Assembly (NCBI GenBank): GCA_018806915.1
Contig: JAGKQI010000067.1
Coordinates: 1 to 64,000, forward strand
Reading direction: 5' to 3'
DNA length: 64,000 nucleotides
Origin: Phytophthora colocasiae
Lineage: Eukaryota; Oomycota; Peronosporomycetes; Peronosporales; Peronosporaceae
Part shown: piece after piece, positions 20,521 to 32,500 of the stretch
Layout of the letters: each line of letters starts with the position of its first letter
How positions within the stretch are numbered: the first letter of the stretch is position 1
Made by a program: the position numbers and the translations under genes
Notes under the pieces: generated by a model
What the model was told of the DNA's origin: nothing
The model's input: the letters and a program-made list of their open reading frames with translations, nothing else
Databases searched by the model: none

Positions 20521-21494
20521 CACCACTCTGACCCTACCAATTTATTTCAATAATTTAATTACTTATTATTGTTTTCATGGATACGGCAATGATGGATTAT
20601 TTTTCGCACTGCCAACCCCTGATGGTGGCACTGCCACCGTGGCAGTGGGCTGGTCATGTGCGTGAACTGGTGAGGGTGGCAAAGCATGACTGCTGCAGTA
20701 GCAGTGCTGCTACATGTAACTGGCATACTATAGGATAGCTACATTAAGCAAAAGAGTGCTGATCTCTCCACCGTTTTTTATCCGAGTGCTCTGTCCAGCT
20801 TCTTTTTAGGATGAAGTGCATGGTGTGAGCAATGTGATCTGAAGGCATACACAGCAACGACTAATGTCTGGACAATCAATCAGCCAGATCCAACGGCAAT
20901 AGGCAAGCCCGCCTCAAAGAAGACACCGCTTTATTTTCAGCACTGTTGTCGAACAACTAACGTAAGTGTGCATGTATTCCTTTTGCAAACGCTTTCTGCC
21001 CATGCAATGCCGCCAATTGCTGTGTTGATTTTGCTTCCTCCTTGCAACTCAGTTAACAATTTGACTTTCAAATAATTCAATTAAAACACACTAAATTATT
21101 GATTGAGCGAGGTCTCAATCACGTCCAAATAATCCTCCATTTCACTGTGGCGTTTAGCTCGCCAATTTTGGCTGGTGGGGGCTTTTCCCGCATACAAAAT
21201 CTCAGTCTAAGCTTCAACTGCCTAGGAGAGAATCTTCAAGCCTGAAGCCAAAAAAAAAGAATTCGCAACGGCCAAGCGCATCAGGAAACTCCACTGCGCC
21301 GCGTCGTGCTCCAGTGTGTACGCACTACCGTCCACATCCGTTCCCTACCTTCTCGCATCCAGCTAGCGAAGTATCCACAGCGTTGTCTCTATCCCTTTCA
21401 AGGAGAAGAAGATACGACGGACTAGTCAAGTGACCATCACTCCTGATTTTAGTTTCCCTTTGAGGCATTGCGCGCGCGGTAAGCTAGCCAAGCC

Positions 21495-24400
21495 ATGGGC
21501 AACGAGCAGTCCACGGCTAACGGTGGCCGTAGCGATGGCGTACCCTTCGTCTGCTGGCAACGTAGTCCCAAGCAACAGCCTGTGTCCCCCGCGCAGGATA
21601 TTAACGCCAACCTCCACTCACAAAACAGCGCATCTACCACCAACAGCTACCATTTTGCAGAGCCTTCCAGCTTCCGGTATGACCGTGTGCCGCGTGTGGT
21701 AACAGGTACTGTGGTGCTCACAAACCCTCCGAAAGCTGATGGGGATCTCAGAAACAAGGCAGAGCTGCTGGGGAACATTGCAGTGGTCGAAAGAGGTGGC
21801 CGTGTCCATTTTCCAGATATTGTGAGGCGTCTACTGGCCGTAGGCGTCACGGGCATTGTTTTTATTGAGAGGATAGACAACAAACACGCCATCCAGTCGC
21901 TATTTGATGGTTTCCACTCGTCTGGGCGCCAGCCGGTGTCCATTCCGATCGTTTTGCTGTCCAAGTTTCATGCTGACCAACTTCTGTCCGACAAACCACC
22001 GCGGATCTCGATCGAGCTGCTTTGGAGAGAGCAAGCGTGCAAGCACGTCGTTCCAGATGACGTGTACTTTGGAGTGCAGACTGCTGCTCGAGCTGGTGAT
22101 GTGGATCTATTGCGACACTTATTGGAGATCGACACGACGGGAGATGTGGTGAATGTGAGTATATCAAGCCTTTAATACGGAGAACGATAAACTGACTGTG
22201 TGAATTTTAAATGCAGAATATCCCTAAGGCGGTGGCGTTGTGTGATGCCGCTGAGAACGGGCATGTGGACTGCATTGAGATTTTACACGGTCTGGGCGTA
22301 TCGTTAGACGAGCAAAAGGTAAATGCCATGTTTGGTGTCATTCTTGATATTTAGTATTGAACAAGGTTGTGCTAATACTGGTTGTTGCGCAACAAAATGA
22401 CAGCCAACTGGTGTGTCGCCCCTAATGATGGCGTGTTCGGTCGGTAATGTGGAGGCAGCGCGGGCATTGATCATGTTTGGTGCTAGTCTTGACTTAGAAG
22501 ATGTAAGTGTTTCCTTGGAACTTCTTTTTTTCGAGTTTAGCGTTGATGAAAATATGTTGACAGGTACATGGAATGACGGCATTGATGGTTGCTGCACGTG
22601 ATGGTCGCGCAAATTGCGTAAGACTGTTAACCAAGAAGGGAGCAAGAATCAATTTATCGAGAAACAGAGTACGTGGCGTGCAATGGTATAGTAGCAGTCG
22701 TGAAATCATTCTTGCTAACATATTTTGTTTTTTGTTGTTGTGGCTAAATAATTGTATAGAGCCGTGGTACTACAGCACTTCACATTGCGGCAAGAGGTGG
22801 TCTAGAGGAGTGCTGCTCTATTTTATTGCAAGGGGGTGCTGAACTAGAGACTCAAAGTGTGCGTGCATATAGTTATCGCCATTATCTCTCGATAACATTT
22901 AACGATGTGCTTTTTCTGCTATCATTCCGCACAGCCAAATTCGACGACAGCTTTAATGGAGGCTGCACGTGCTGGAAATCTCGGATGTGTTAAGGTCCTT
23001 GTGAACGCAGGCGCTAGTTTGATCGCCAAGGATGTAAGTTATATGCTTCGTACTATTGTTCAGGCGTAGCTCATGTTTACCCGCTCTATGCAGCGCGACG
23101 GCAACACTGCAGAGAATTTGGCGCGAATGGCTGGACATGCTGACATTGAAGATTTTTTGCGTGAACAAGCAGAAAGTGTACGGGGCAGACATGATTAAAT
23201 GTTCCAGTGTTGTTGAATCTGCGACGACTTTCTAACCGGACGCAATGTAATGTATATTCTAGGAATCCGTAAAGGATCACCGCCGCCAAATCGAGGAAAC
23301 TGTTGCTAAGTCGAATTCTACTTTACGAGACCTGCTGGAGATCGCGAAATGCAGTCATATGTCAGTCGACGTCCTGTACCGTGAGATGATACGAGAGCAC
23401 AAGTCGAGTATTTGGCTAGAACAGCCTCGAATTATTTATGAAGTGTTTCACTTGCTCACGGTCCCTGTCATGTCTACCGAGTCTGATCCTACGGATGATC
23501 CCAACTACGGCAAGTACACTGTTCAGCATTTCTGCAGTGAGGTCGCACTATGGTATTCGCCGAAGATTTTCCAGAAGGGCTACAAACCAGGTGGTGCTGG
23601 GTGGACACTAAACATTGGTGATGCATACGACGTCAAGGCTTCGTCTGGATATCTGAAGGTGCTATTTAACTTCGTTTGCACAGCAGACCCTTTGGATGAC
23701 GTGCTGCTGGTGCTTTTCTGTAAGGTTGTTAATCACTTTATTGTGAACCAAAACCTTGGAGAGCTTATTTGGCGTTTTCTGGCGGATGAGGGGCAATTTA
23801 TCATCCCGTGGCTGGTATGTCATATTGGTCTTGATTCAATTCGCGACACTGTTGTGTGGTTATTGTACTCGGACATGTCGGAGGCTGGCCAGCTCAATGT
23901 GCAGAAGAGTGGTATGTTCGAGTGTCTATTTGCTCGCCTGTACTCATGGCAACGGACGCTTGGCTGGGGTGTTGGGACGGCTTTTCAACGGGACTCCATC
24001 GAGAATATTTGCTCGTTGACCAACTATATCATCTATCCGCCATCAGTGTACATTATGAACAACATCGCGACTTTTGTGGAGAACACAGACCATTCATTAC
24101 CGCTGATAACCGACCAGCACTTCCCACTTCACCACAACGAACTGTTCAAGTCACTGCTTATTTTTCTGCTCAACTCGCCGGATGTCTCGTTTGGGACGTT
24201 GTTAGACCTGGGATTCGCAGAGGTTTGCCGCCAGTGCACACAAGGATGCAAAGTTCTTGTTGTCCGCGAAGGTGGGGCCCTCTCCATTGTTATGATGCTG
24301 ATGAGTACACTGGGATACCACAAGAAGAAGCGTGATGTCACTAGTATCGAAGGTCTTTTGAAGACGGTCTATGTATCTGTTTTAACCGCATTGATTCCGC

Positions 24401-26315
24401 GAGTGGAGAAATTCGTGAAGCTGTGCCGAGCAGTGGTTACGTCAGACGTTAACGCGCTTCGTACGATGTCCACTTCCTATAACCCCGGAAGTATCAAGGC
24501 TGTGAACACTAAAGGGTCTGCACTCCTGCACATCATCACATTTTTGAAGCGTTGTGTGTTTTTGCAAAGCGGAGATGTGGACTACCTGTTGGCAAATTTC
24601 GGCTTGATGCCGTGCTTACTAGCGTGCTACGGATCGCATCCTAGCAATAGTATGCTTCACCATGAACTGACGGATATCATACGTTTTGTGCTGATGGATC
24701 CTGATCAAAAGCGGTTGCCATCGTCGCCGTTGCTGAATAGCCTTTTCATTGAGGGAGCGAATATTCTGGATTTTGTAATTCGTGCATACGATGAGCATGT
24801 CCAGTACAAGGGCCACATGACAACTATTGCGAACAGCATTTTTACTCTAACAAAGTACGTATGTGTTTTTGGTGCATCGCGGTGGCAATATTTACACTAA
24901 CGATTCTTCATCATTTCTACTGTTGTAGCACCCCAAACTGTAAGAGCGGGTCTGTTGCGATTACATGCCAGGAAGTTGTGCGCCAGTACACATCGCAGCA
25001 CCAAAAATGGGTGAAGTTTGAGCAAATTCTGGCCGAGCAGAACCGCGTCGAGATGCTACCTCTTGGTGAACGAAATGCGCCACTCTGTCATGGATGCTTG
25101 AAGCTAAAACAGAGCGCTGTTGAGTACGTATCAACTACGCTTACGAATGCTGAAGTGGACGAGTACACTGGCTACTTGGAGACGATCTTTTCGGGGGCTG
25201 CGAGTCACTACTGGAAGGTCACATACACCGACGAGTTTATCACGGGTTTCATGTACAAGAAGGACAAAATCCATGATCACATTCCTATCCCGGAGCCTAC
25301 TCGTGTAAGCTCTTTCATTCAGTTCCCGGTGCCCATGCCATTTCACGCGCTCACATTTACAATCACGTTCTTCGGATTGTGCCAAGTGTGCGATAAGCTT
25401 TGGTACTGTGATACACTTCAAAGCGCCAACTGGACGAATCGTATGAAGTGGGTTATTCCTACATCGGTCCGCAAGTGGTACAGTTTCGGGGTGACAGAAG
25501 GACCGGGTAGTGGAGCGCATGGGTTACAGTTTTCATCGAAGGGATACAAAAATTTCATTGTACTCACGGATACTTGGGGTCGTCAGGAGCAATGGATGCA
25601 CGCAATCGAAGATGCTATTCACAGTTTGGCGACTCAGATGTCCCGTGGGAATACTGAAAGTGCCATGGCAATTGAAATCGATAACGAAGTCGATGCTGAC
25701 GAGTTTGATGTGATGCGCATGAAAGAAGTCACTGCTGGCTCAGCAGGCGTTGGTGGCCCAGTAGGTGCATCCAACCTCGTGGTTGCTGCTCCAAAGAGCG
25801 ACTCGAGTAGTCGAAGTTCGCGTGTGTCAGACGAAGATGAGAGTGGAGCACGCCGCCGAAGTAACACGATGTCCTCGCTTGAAAGTGAATCCGAGGCACT
25901 TTCCGGGGACCGAGATGATGATGAAAACAGCGACACGTTGTCTCCTTCACAAGAAATGACGATGCCCAGCGTGCGTTCACGTTCTTCAATCGATCTCAAG
26001 TCCTCTGAGAATGGCTCAACCTCAGGCTCTCGAAAGGTGAAGTCTACAGGTCAGGGTGATCCTCGAAGGAACCTAGATCTGAAGCGTTTCCAACCTGATA
26101 CGCAAAAGTTTTCCGAAATTCTAGGCAAACTGAAAATCGGATCTCCACCTCGCGTTAACAATTCCCGGGCAAGCATTAACGCTGGCAACTGTGGCCCCTT
26201 CAGTCAGCGGAATGCTATGAACCCACACAGCGCTATGAACAATCGTTCAGCTGCCGAGCTAGCAGGACTGCGTCACGTTGTTTCAACTCCAGACCTTACT
26301 CGAATGCAGGGCTAG
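21495..26315 (+). CDS. PA-like/ankyrin/SAPS/PH multidomain protein, putative myristoylated PP6-type regulator
   Basis: Nine exons: 21495-22154, 22217-22318, 22404-22502, 22564-22668, 22760-22858, 22935-23033, 23094-23177, 23263-24854, 24929-26315; 1408 residues. The start MGNEQS fits N-myristoylation (Gly2, Ser6). Residues about 65-185 look like a protease-associated (PA) domain (GNIAVVERGGRVHFPDIVRR, GVTGIVFIER). Ankyrin repeats follow to residue about 415, nearly one per exon. Residues about 420-1030 resemble the SAPS domain of PP6 regulatory subunits (LVLFCKVVNHFIVNQNLGEL, LVCHIGLDSIRDTVVWLL). A PH-like domain at about 1045-1178 ends in WMHAIEDAI, and a Ser-rich tail completes the protein. 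SAPS proteins scaffold SIT4/PP6 phosphatases, so a membrane-tethered phosphatase scaffold is my inference. The SAPS match is by pattern memory, not by search. The PA call is the weakest. Confidence 0.82.
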
Positions 26316-26503
26316 CAATATTACAGTACGTTGGCAAGCTTTTATCTATCTGACCAATATCACTGCGATTTTCATGTGCATACTGAAGAAGACAAACAAA
26401 GGCGAGTTTCAAGACACGAGAACAAATTGTTTTGTGTTCTATGAAGATACAAAATAGCTAGACTAGCCGACCTCCTTGAAGGACACCTAGCAAGAGATTG
26501 CGC

Positions 26504-29500
26504 TTAGTCATCACGGTTTTTCTTCTTCTTCGAAACGCGCTTGACCTTAACAACTTGAGCTGGGGCCACATCGTGTGCGAAGAGCTTCGATACCTCAAGA
26601 CCCGAGGTGAAGGCGTTGTTGAACATGACACGCTGCTGGAAGGAAGAGATGAAGGGAAGGAACATCGACACGATCATAATGGGCCCAAACACGATCCAAC
26701 CAACTGCGCGGTCGTAGGCACGGGCAAGCGCACGCACCACAATGTGGTGGTACTGCAGACGCAGAATACACATCTGCATGAACCAGTAGACAGCCACAAA
26801 CAGGAGAATGAAGATTGCAAACAAGTTGCCAATCGACAGCACCGTGAGACTCAGCATCGAGATGAGGAAGCAGCAGCACGTCAATAGGAATTTGATCTTC
26901 CGCAGCTTGCGCTGCTTCATCGACATCTTCTTCGTCACGCGGCTTGCAATGTAACCGCAGCAGATGAGAAGGAAGAAAATCACGATGACCAAACCGGACA
27001 GGGCGTATGTCAACATGTCGTCGCTGGAAGTGATGACTCTGTTCGGTCGCTCGAAGTACGCATTGTACATCATGTTCAAATACATGCCGATCGCAACCAA
27101 TATGAAACGAAGTTTGCGAACACCAGTAATGAAGCGGGCACCGCGCGTTGTGTGCTCGAGGTAGTCCTGCTCATTCGACCACCAGCCAAACCAACTGTCA
27201 GCAGAATCGTTCGTCGTCTTCAACCAGTTCTGCCAGTCGTTGTAATCCTCAATGATCTTGTCCCAGTCAAGACCGCTCGGGTTAAAGAAGAACGGCGCCC
27301 ACATCCACGTTGCAGCAATAATCCACAGCGAGTACGACATCACACCATAATTCTGGTTCGTCGGCAATACACACGACTGGTAGTGATCAGCGTAACAACG
27401 CGTCCGCCATTCAAGATCAGTAGGCTCGACGTTGTTGTAGAAGTCAGAATCCAATCGCCACGAGCAGTTGCACCATGAGAAAGTGCCGTAGGCGTAGAAC
27501 ATGAGCAAGAGGAAAAGCAACTCCACTCCACGGTAAAAGTGACTAAACGCGTAGAAGCGGTAAAGTTCTGCAAATTTCTCGTGCTTGATAGTGAAACCAC
27601 GACCCGTTGCGCGGTACTTAGCACCACCGTGAATCAACGTGCGGTCGAAGTAGTGCATACGAGTGCCCATCTGGAACGTGAAGAAAATCGGACCAAGCGT
27701 CATGATGTTCCAAAGCAAATAGGTAAAACCATGGCGGAAACCCTGCTCCACACCCACGACTGCAATAACAGGCACCACAAGCAGGAAACCGAACTGGAAC
27801 GCCCACGATGTGTTCAACGTGCCAGCAATACCAAGACCACCCTTCTCAAGGAAGTAGCTGTCCATGCCACTCAGAGCCATGTACACCTTGCCGTAAATGA
27901 AAAAGTATACACCCACAACCGTCATTGACTGCGTGAAGTACCAACCCAAGTTACCATAGAACCACGAGTGAAGACGGAAGAAGTCCAAACGTGAAGCCAT
28001 TCGCATAGCATCACGAGAAATAACTGCCTCACCGGCACCAGACGACAGCTTGGCCTCGAACAAAGCCAATTGCTGCATACCAACATCACGACCCTTGCCC
28101 ACTTGAATGAATTCTTCGTGAGACGTGCGACCTCCACGAAGCGTGCTGTTGAAACCAGCAAAGATATCTTCAGACAGATTAATGCCCTTGGAAGCCTTGG
28201 CAGTACCACCACAACTCATGGCGAACAGTTTGTCGAAGATATCGGGGTGACCATAGTGCTGACGCACGTGGAAAAGAGCAAGCATACGCTGACCAAGCGA
28301 CACGAACGACAATTCCTGAATCGACATGAAACTAGCCAGGTTCGACACACCACCGGTGAACACGTGCTCACGGAAACCGATAATTGTCAGAGGGCGTTTC
28401 TCAGTACCACTATCCATTGTGGACAGCAGGTTCGGCATCTTCAGGGCCTCTTCAAGGTAACCGTCCTGGTTCATATCAATACACTGGAGGAGTTCGCCAC
28501 GCGAGAAAATAATAGCGTGGTTCTGGTTCTCCGGCTTACCTTCACCCACAATCGGATTGCCCGGTAGCTCCACACGGTAGATTTCCACAATCTTCTCATC
28601 TTGCGCTCGAATCAGCACTGAAAAGAACTTTGGTGGGCCATCCTTTACCTTTTTGGGTCCATCCACGTATGCAACACGGAGATTGGTATGCTTCCGCATT
28701 AGGAAGTCAATGTCTTGTGCCTGCTGCTTCTGCTCATCCTTCTGCTTACCGTAAATCTGGCAAGTGCATACGTAGTTAAACTTGAGCGAAACCATCTCGT
28801 TCAGCTTGCAGCATTTGTTGCAAGAGCACGTCAGTTGGTGCATGGGCTCGTTCTCACCAATTTCCAGCCAGTGCAAAAATCTTATAGCTTCCTCGTTGTA
28901 CATCATACCACGAACAGTACGCGCAAGAGTCTGACCACGGTAACTAGCCCACAGCTGCACCTCTTCCGGATTCTTCTTCAGAGCTTCGTTCATGTCCTTT
29001 GCTTGGACACGCTCAAGAAGGTTTTCCCATTCGAACGGGTAAATTGTCTGGAGGTAGTACAACAGCTTGATGCAGTCGTCATTCTGAGCAGTCAAATCCT
29101 TGATCGAGTACATGACAATTTCGTTGTAGTACGGCGTCGACACGGTCAGCGAACGAATCTTACGAATAGGCTTGGCCTCCGGCATGTCCATGAAGAGAGA
29201 ATTAGCGAAGAAGCGCAGACGGCGACGGCCTTCATCCGAGCGTGGCTCAGCATCAAAATTGTCCACAGTCAGAAGCTGGTATGCACGAGATACAATGTCA
29301 AGTGCAGCCTCGTCGTTCACAATCTTTTGTAGCTGGAGGCTGGCATAATGCTGCGAGTCACCCGGGAAGAAGAACGAATTCGGCTTCAGAGGCGTGTCGT
29401 TCAACATCTGAACTAAGTTCTCTTGCTTCGCCAGTACCATCTTCAGACAGTTAATTACTGACTCAACCGAATCAATAACCTTGTAGAGAGCGCGCTGAAA

Positions 29501-32500
29501 CTTAATACTCGTTTCCGTCGACTTCTTTGGTACCTCAAGAATGGACTTCATCAGTTCAGCAGCAGCAGCACGGCACAAATACAGGTTGTCCAATTTCAGG
29601 CCCTTGAGAATCTGTTGGTGGGACGCCATTTCTTCGATAAAGTTGTAGCAGTCATCCAGCTCCTTGTGCTCCTCACCCAGCAAGATACGCAGCACCTGGG
29701 AAGAGAACTTGTACGAACCCAGTATAGACTCGACACGCAAATCGTCCTTCGTCAAACGTTCGCGCATAGTCGTCTCAATCTTCTGGAGAGTCTTGTCCTT
29801 CTTCTTCTTGTCCGTTTTAAGTTTTTCGTACAATGCCGAGCACTCAAGAACGATATCAATTGATTCGTCGAGCTTGCCTGCCGTCAAGAAGGCCGGCGGA
29901 TAGAGCTTGCGACCAACCGTATCCTTGGAGTCGATTAGGTAGCTCAGCACGTTCAGCTCACGGTCACTGATAACATCAGCCTCACGTAAACTCGTCAAAC
30001 AACGGTTCCATGCCATAGCAAACGGAATTGTGCGTTCAAACTCAGCTCCCGACACACCTGTGATGGATCCGATGTTCGAGGAGCGGCTTGATTGCGACGA
30101 CATATCCTCGTCCGTTCCATTGGGGGTTTTCATCTCGCTGTAAACATCGTCATCGTCACGCTGTTCCAGTAGGCTCGAGTACTTCTGTGTCTTCACTGTT
30201 AGGGGCTTTGCGCCTTGAGACATCGAAATACGCTCAAAGCGACGAAGCGGCATGGCCATCTCATCTTTGTCGTTTTTGTTTTTCTTGTTTTTCTTTTTCT
30301 TGTTCTTCTTGGCCTTCTCTTCGACAATGTTTGGCACCAGCTTTCGGTTAAACACGCCAGGGATGGACTTGAACGTCAGACGAAGAATGCGGAAAGATCG
30401 AAGTTCACCGATACGCAAATTGAAACCGGCAAACGAACCGTAGATAACGGACAGCACAGAGTAGAAAATTTGTGCGTCGTACAGAAACACCATCCAGGCC
30501 GGGATCCACAAAAACAGAATGTACAGAATGTTGTGGTACGTGGTCTGGAGCATAAAGTGCGAGTACTTGAGGTAATCTGTCGAGTTGGCTGAGTACACAA
30601 ACAGTGTGGTCTCCACAAGAGTTTTTACGACAAACTGGTAATCGAACGTGAGCTTGCAGATGTACAGCACAATCCAGAAGCACGTGTAGCGGCAATATGT
30701 CTTCATAGGAACAGGCATCGAGCGGCCTACAAAACCCATACCAATTCCAGAGAAGAAACGGTTCTGTAGCTCGCACACGCATACCAATCCGATCATAGCC
30801 GCACCGCCAAGTAATGCCATCACTCCCTTGTCATCGCGACTGAAGTCAATCAGCCCCTGAAGCAGAGTCATAATACGCGTCGGGTCCTTGGTGAGACTAG
30901 TGATGTCAATTTGGCAGCTGCCACAATTGAGAAAACCATCGCCTTCGTCGTCAAGAATGCTGTTGACTTGAGCCAGCCACGACGGAGCACACAAACTCTG
31001 GTCGTAAGTGAGCGATGCCACTGAACCAGCGGTCGATACTTCGTCGGCATCACCAGAGTCACTAAAGCAATCGTCGATAAGATCGTGGTAGCATTTGCAA
31101 CGACCCACCTGCTTCTCGACACAGTCCGTGAAAGGGACGATCGTCAAAAGCTCCTTAAAGTCTTGAGGCAGCGTGCCAAAGGTGTCTGAAGCCGACGTAA
31201 AGTATTCCACACCTAAGCACGTCGCGAGCTTAGCGTACAGACACTGGGAACCAGCGCCACTATCCGTGTTAATATCACCGGAAAGAGAATCCTCTGTGTT
31301 TTCTACAGACGAGGAATCAGTGGACGCAGCGTATTTCTTGCCCAAAATCTCGAGAACATCAGTGGAAGAAGCTGGCTGAACGTCTTCGCCGTACATAATA
31401 GTTGAATCAGGACAGAAGAGCACTATATCAATCGAGAAACCTAACGTAGCCAAGAAAAGTGCACAGTTCATGAAGAAAATGCGTCGGAACGAAATCACCG
31501 CTCGCGTCCAACTTCGAGTCTCGTTGAACGTCTTCTTGACGATCTTGGGACGCCCCTTCTTGTCGTAATTGGCAAAGGCCTCGCCAATATTGTTGTAGTC
31601 GTACTTCAAGCTCTTCTTGGTCCAGAAGAACTCATTAAAGTCATCGTAATTACGAATCTCGCGGTGAGGGGCCTGAGCGCCCTTGCTCGTCTTCTTGTCG
31701 CTGTCACGACGTAGCTCTGCGTACATGGGGCGAATAGTATTAACCAGGAACGAGCCGGGCTCCTCGTTGCCTCCACTGTTAACCTTTGGCAGCATCGTGT
31801 GCAGCAAGAAACACAAGCACTCCGGCATTTGTCGGAAGTTTGCAGCTTCTCCCCAAATAAGGAAAAAGAGAGCAATATCCACAAGTGGATCGCTCGAGAA
31901 CTTGGGCTTCTGCGAGATGTACTTGCACCACTTCTTGTAGTTAGCAAAAATGCGTCCATGAAGACGCGAAATACCCTTGCTGGCCAGGTCCATCTCCAGC
32001 TGTGGGTCACGCTGACGAAGATAGTCATCAATAGTCTCCGTGTCGTCCTTCTTCTTCTTCTTTTTCTTGCCATCATCCTGTCCACTCTGCTCCTTAAAAT
32101 TGGTCAAAAGCAGCAAAAGATGCTCCTTCTGGTTCAGCACAGAGCTCTCCTGGAAGCCGAATGTGCGTTTGAGCGTCTCGCAAATGTCTCCCAACTGGTT
32201 CGAGTTGTTCAGCAGCTGCAAAACGGGCGTGTACACTTCAGGAAGTCGTTCCATCTCCAGAATGTTGTGTTTGATGAGGTTACGACCTTTAGGTCCCCCG
32301 CCGACGACACTCTTGGCTCGCTGGCTCTTGATCATCTTCACGTAGCGCATCATCTTGTTGTTCAGACGGTCAGCCGCGTCCTTCTCATCTGCAGACCGGT
32401 AACGGATGCTCAGTGCCTGCTCCATAATGTCCACCGCACGCGTGAGTTTCCGTTCGGCTTCCTGCACGTTTGGGGGCGACGCGTTCTGCATGGCTACGCC

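Larger units (their letters stand above)
18833..21494. other. Repeat-rich intergenic region
   Basis: About 2.7 kb with low gene content between the questin oxidase-like gene and the ankyrin/SAPS gene. It contains palindromic CTATAG clusters near 18940 and 20030, a doubtful two-part reading frame at 19325-19880, a BED-finger remnant near 20310, and AT-rich stretches. From 20520 to 21490 I see no coding potential, only small hairpins such as the 8-bp arms around 21110-21121. Confidence 0.4.

Noticed and set aside
28070..29332. Long plus-strand open frames opposite the glucan synthases (also 36295-36750 and others)
   Set aside because: They mirror the conserved GT48 coding sequence, recur in both copies for that reason, and have no domain logic of their own.
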